NCBI GenBank assembly: GCA_023420115.1
Contig: JAEZWR010000006.1
Location: 62,001 to 126,000 of the forward strand
DNA length: 64,000 bases
Direction: 5' to 3'
From: Bacillota bacterium
GTDB lineage: Bacteria; Bacillota; Clostridia; Saccharofermentanales; Fastidiosipilaceae
The notes below the pieces were generated by a model, which was given only the letters and a program-made list of their open reading frames with translations, was not told the origin of the DNA and made no database searches. Positions within the stretch are counted from its first letter, which is position 1. Every line of letters starts with the position of its first letter. The position numbers were made by a program, and so were the translations under genes. This document shows positions 62,201 through 64,000 of this stretch, piece after piece.

Positions 62201-64000
62201 GCTTGGAACAACTGAGCCTGCTGTTGTATTTGCGCTAACACTTGGTGTAACAGTCTTACCATCTTTTTCAGCTTTGTCTTTGAGAGCTTCTTCTAATTTC
62301 TTAGTTGCCTCATCGACGTCCTTTTGGGTTCTATTCTCATCTTTGAGAACTTTCTCTAGTTCTTCTTTTGCCTTTGTTACTGCTTGATCTGTTGGATCAT
62401 TTGGATCTAACTTATCTTCGCTTGGCACTTTCTTTAAGGTTTCTTCACCCTTGCTGTTATCGACTGTAACAGTGGTCTTGACTGGGTCTGATTCTGTCTT
62501 ACCATCTTGGGTTACTGTAACAGTTACTTCTGTTCCATTTGGAATCTCATTACCTAAGTCAATTTCTACTGTTCCATCTTCTTTGAGTGTTACGCCTGGT
62601 GTACCTACTGTATATTCAGTCTCTTCTCCGTCACCTACTTTGACCTTGATAACATCTCCATTTTTCAATGGATTCTCTTTGTCTCCGCCTGTGACCTTGA
62701 CTACTGTCTTGCCTGGAACTTCAGTTCCATCATCATCCTTTGTCGCAGCTGTGTTAGTAGCTGTTACTTCTGGAGTTGTGGTCTTAGAATCTGCTGCATC
62801 TTTTTCTTTGAGAGCATCTTCTAATTTCTTAGTTGCCTCATCTACTTGTTTCTGAGTCTTATCTGGATCTGCTAAGACCTTATCCAACTCATCCTTCACC
62901 TCTTGAACCTTTTGATCAGCTGGCTTAGTTGGATCTAAAATCTCTTTATCAGCCTTGTCTTTTGCTTCTGTTGCCTTACTTGTATCAACAGTGACAGTTG
63001 TCTTAGCTGGGTATGATGGTTCTTTATCTCCTTGTTTTGCAACAACTTCGATTGTTGATCCATCTGGGATCTCATTACCCAAGTCAATTGTCAAGCTACC
63101 ATTTGGATTCTTCGTGACTTCTGGATCTCCTACTGTAAATTCTCTTACTGTGTCTTGATCTCCACCTGTCTTATCCTTAATTGTGACTGTAATCTTATCG
63201 CCATCATTAAATGGTGTCTTGCTATCTCCTGGTGTAACAGTTACTTCAGTTTTACCAGGTACTACAGTATCTGGCTCATCTTCCTTTTCACTTGGAACAA
63301 CTGAACCTGCTGTTGTATTTGCGCTAACACTTGGTGTAACAGTCTTACCATCTTTTTCAGCTTTAGCCTTCAAGGCGTCTTCTAGTTTCTTAGTGGCATT
63401 ATCAACTTCTTCTTGTGTCTTGCCATCTTTCTTCAAGACTTCATCGAGTTCCTTCTTAGCATCATCAACAGCCTTGTCGATTGGATCTGTTGTATCTAAG
63501 TTCTCTGGAACCTTATCAATTGCTTCATCAGCCTTATCAGTATTTACTGTGACTTTTGTCTTAGCTGGATCAGACTCTGTCTTATCTTTTTCTGTCAATG
63601 TTACTGTGATTTCGGTACCATCAGGAATTTGATTACCTAAGTCGATTGTCACACTACCATCATCATTAAGTGTTACGTTTGGATCGCCTACCTTATATTC
63701 AGTAACTGTTGGGTCTCCACCATCCTTATTAGGAATTGAAACCTTAATTACATCTTCATTTGTCAAAGTCTTATCTGGTGTTGTTGACTTGACCTTTAAT
63801 TCTGTCTTACCAGGTACTGGCTGACCATCTTCAGAAGTCGAGGCAGGTGTATTGCTTGCTGTTACTTCTGGTGTAGATGTCTTAGCGTCGGCAGCATCTT
63901 TTGCTCTCAATGCCTTATCTAATTCATCTGTAGCGTCGTCAATATCTTTTTGAGTTGGATGTGGCTCAGTATTTTTTGTATCCGCATCAACTAAATCTTG
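59216..64000 (-). CDS. Giant repetitive sortase-anchored surface protein (partial, 5' end outside window)
   Basis: A cell-surface protein of which 1594 C-terminal residues are visible; the reading frame is still open at 64000. Six repeat units, each about 180 residues, pair a beta-sandwich domain (DGDVIKVKVGDGEE, EIDLGNEIPNGTEVTVTVTQ) with a helical segment (DVDEATKKLEDALKDK) like FIVAR/DUF1542 spacers. After the repeats come a non-repeat region (about 60-60.6 kb), an acidic Ala/Val/Glu/Asn/Pro linker, a Lys/Pro/Gly-rich wall-spanning part and a sorting signal. That signal reads VAKTGEES rather than LPXTG, followed by a hydrophobic helix and RRKELDKD. An adhesive or stalk-like role is inferred. 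It has its own terminator. Confidence 0.88.
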   Translation of the reverse strand, partial: QDLVDADTKNTEPHPTQKDIDDATDELDKALRAKDAADAKTSTPEVTASNTPASTSEDGQPVPGKTELKVKSTTPDKTLTNEDVIKVSIPNKDGGDPTVTEYKVGDPNVTLNDDGSVTIDLGNQIPDGTEITVTLTEKDKTESDPAKTKVTVNTDKADEAIDKVPENLDTTDPIDKAVDDAKKELDEVLKKDGKTQEEVDNATKKLEDALKAKAEKDGKTVTPSVSANTTAGSVVPSEKEDEPDTVVPGKTEVTVTPGDSKTPFNDGDKITVTIKDKTGGDQDTVREFTVGDPEVTKNPNGSLTIDLGNEIPDGSTIEVVAKQGDKEPSYPAKTTVTVDTSKATEAKDKADKEILDPTKPADQKVQEVKDELDKVLADPDKTQKQVDEATKKLEDALKEKDAADSKTTTPEVTATNTAATKDDDGTEVPGKTVVKVTGGDKENPLKNGDVIKVKVGDGEETEYTVGTPGVTLKEDGTVEIDLGNEIPNGTEVTVTVTQDGKTESDPVKTTVTVDNSKGEETLKKVPSEDKLDPNDPTDQAVTKAKEELEKVLKDENRTQKDVDEATKKLEEALKDKAEKDGKTVTPSVSANTTAGSVVPSEKEDEPDTVVPGKTEVTVTPGDDKTPFTDGDTIKVTIKDKTDGGQDTVKEFTVGDPEVTKKPDGTLTIDLGNEIPDGSTIEVVAKQGDKEPSDPAKTTVTVNTDKADEAINKVPENLDTTDPTDKAVDDAKKELEEVLEKDDKTQKDVDDATKKLEDALKDKAEKDGKTTTPEVTATNTAATKDDDGTEVPGKTVIKVTGGDKENPLKDGDVIKVKVGDGEEKEYTVGTPGVSLKEDGTVEIDLGNEIPNGTEVTVTVTQDGKTESDPVKTTVTVDNSKGEETLKKVPSSDQLDPNDPTDQAVTKAKEELEKVLKDENRTQKDVDEATKKLEDALKDKADKDKQPAEDNKTTTPNVEINNNSGTTDEDGNTVPGKTVVTVESGDDTPIKDGDIVKIVIKDKDPNGDGNGDITIEKEVGKGDIVVDENGKVSIDLGSNVPDGSKVEVSLKQGDKDESDKVTVEVKVNTDDANETLKQVPENLDNTKDADKKVEEAKDVLEKVLNDPDKTQSKVDEATKQLKDALKNKENVDKGNETGKTEVLLIQEYRVNKDKGETVTKEGILNSVSLVGGNDKVELLDKTLVGTEDNKGIVDVKVKVGGKTETMRVYVPIVVNGDNNVLLKTSGFVTGVDRDDITPEEILSNIRLELTPNFDKNRIEGPVVNTDDLKKLNDSKNDLRNAGKNGEGRDSISTYVEVSYKVKKEASGIANGYEKEYPVAEMANAICSQDKELVKENLSKVFTKIDFTKVTVEDVQNDGTTTKVTLAFEDGSKAEVSYETVNEVEVANNEVADKPVAEENVAAALENEVPAVEGTPEANAEENAEATPENGIEEEVPEVNDNVPAVETPVKPVVNNEEVAPAVEENNNETVRTECPIKEVSYTYKAIATVGEATETRVIRVPVLLEAMVVGDGSDITEPTDGNLPSDETVATTEPSSEATSKKPAKKPAGGNGPQAGKGEKKVPVAKTGEESNMLGAALLLAGVALVIVRRKELDKD
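60590..64000 (-). repeat. Tandem repeat array inside the giant surface protein
   Basis: Six units at about 60590-61157, 61158-61700, 61701-62257, 62258-62788, 62789-63347 and 63348-63890, with a further partial helical segment to the edge. They alternate between two types, one opening TPSVSANTTAGSVVP and the other TPEVTATNTAATKDD. The pairs at about 61158-62257 and 62258-63347 are nearly identical, with a spacing of about 1087 bases, which points to recent duplication of a two-unit block. Confidence 0.85.

Overview
The window is AT-rich DNA, densely coding with short intergenic gaps and strong Shine-Dalgarno sites. It carries sortase-type surface proteins, lipoproteins, an Ami-type oligopeptide permease and LplABC-type sugar transport. 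This points to a host-associated Gram-positive member of the Bacillota, probably Clostridia; the exact genus cannot be fixed from the sequence alone. No rRNA, tRNA, IS element, prophage or CRISPR array was seen.

Layout. 1-3.0 kb (minus): phosphate uptake operon pstSCAB, with pstB cut by the window edge. 3.2-12.2 kb (minus): oligopeptide permease with two tandem binding proteins followed by permeases and ATPases; protein sizes match the pneumococcal AmiA-C-D-E-F set. 12.4-19.8 kb (minus): housekeeping genes mltG, typA, der, rpmF, yceD and a split ThrE-like exporter. 20-24.2 kb (plus): an SDR dehydrogenase, a cytoplasmic alpha-amylase and an exported MsrA-MsrB fusion. 24.4-36.3 kb: two unrecognised envelope proteins, then a carbohydrate island with two GH29 alpha-L-fucosidases, an LplB/LplC/LplA-type ABC transporter, a MATE exporter and a CBM9-like protein. 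Together with the large GH2 beta-galactosidase at 52-55.8 kb, this suggests use of fucosylated, galactose-containing host glycans.

38.1-40.5 kb (plus) is the most striking part: exonuclease III, a secreted barnase-type ribonuclease with its catalytic residues at barnase spacing, and an immunity protein in which a barstar domain is fused to a nitroreductase-like domain. 40.5-50.7 kb: an epimerase, radA, ispF, an LPATG surface protein, the conserved block SRP RNA-dnaX-ebfC-recR, and a secreted Ser/Glu-rich protein. dnaX contains a ten-A run at the domain III boundary that probably makes a short gamma form by slippage. 51-59 kb (minus): dus, GH2, a HhH-GPD glycosylase, a cysteine desulfidase family gene and a lipoprotein. 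59.2-64 kb (minus): the 3' part of a giant repetitive sortase-anchored protein that continues beyond the window.

Starts were adjusted where the Shine-Dalgarno position favours an internal ATG over an upstream in-frame TTG, GTG or ATG. Family calls come from motif recognition by eye; no database search was run.
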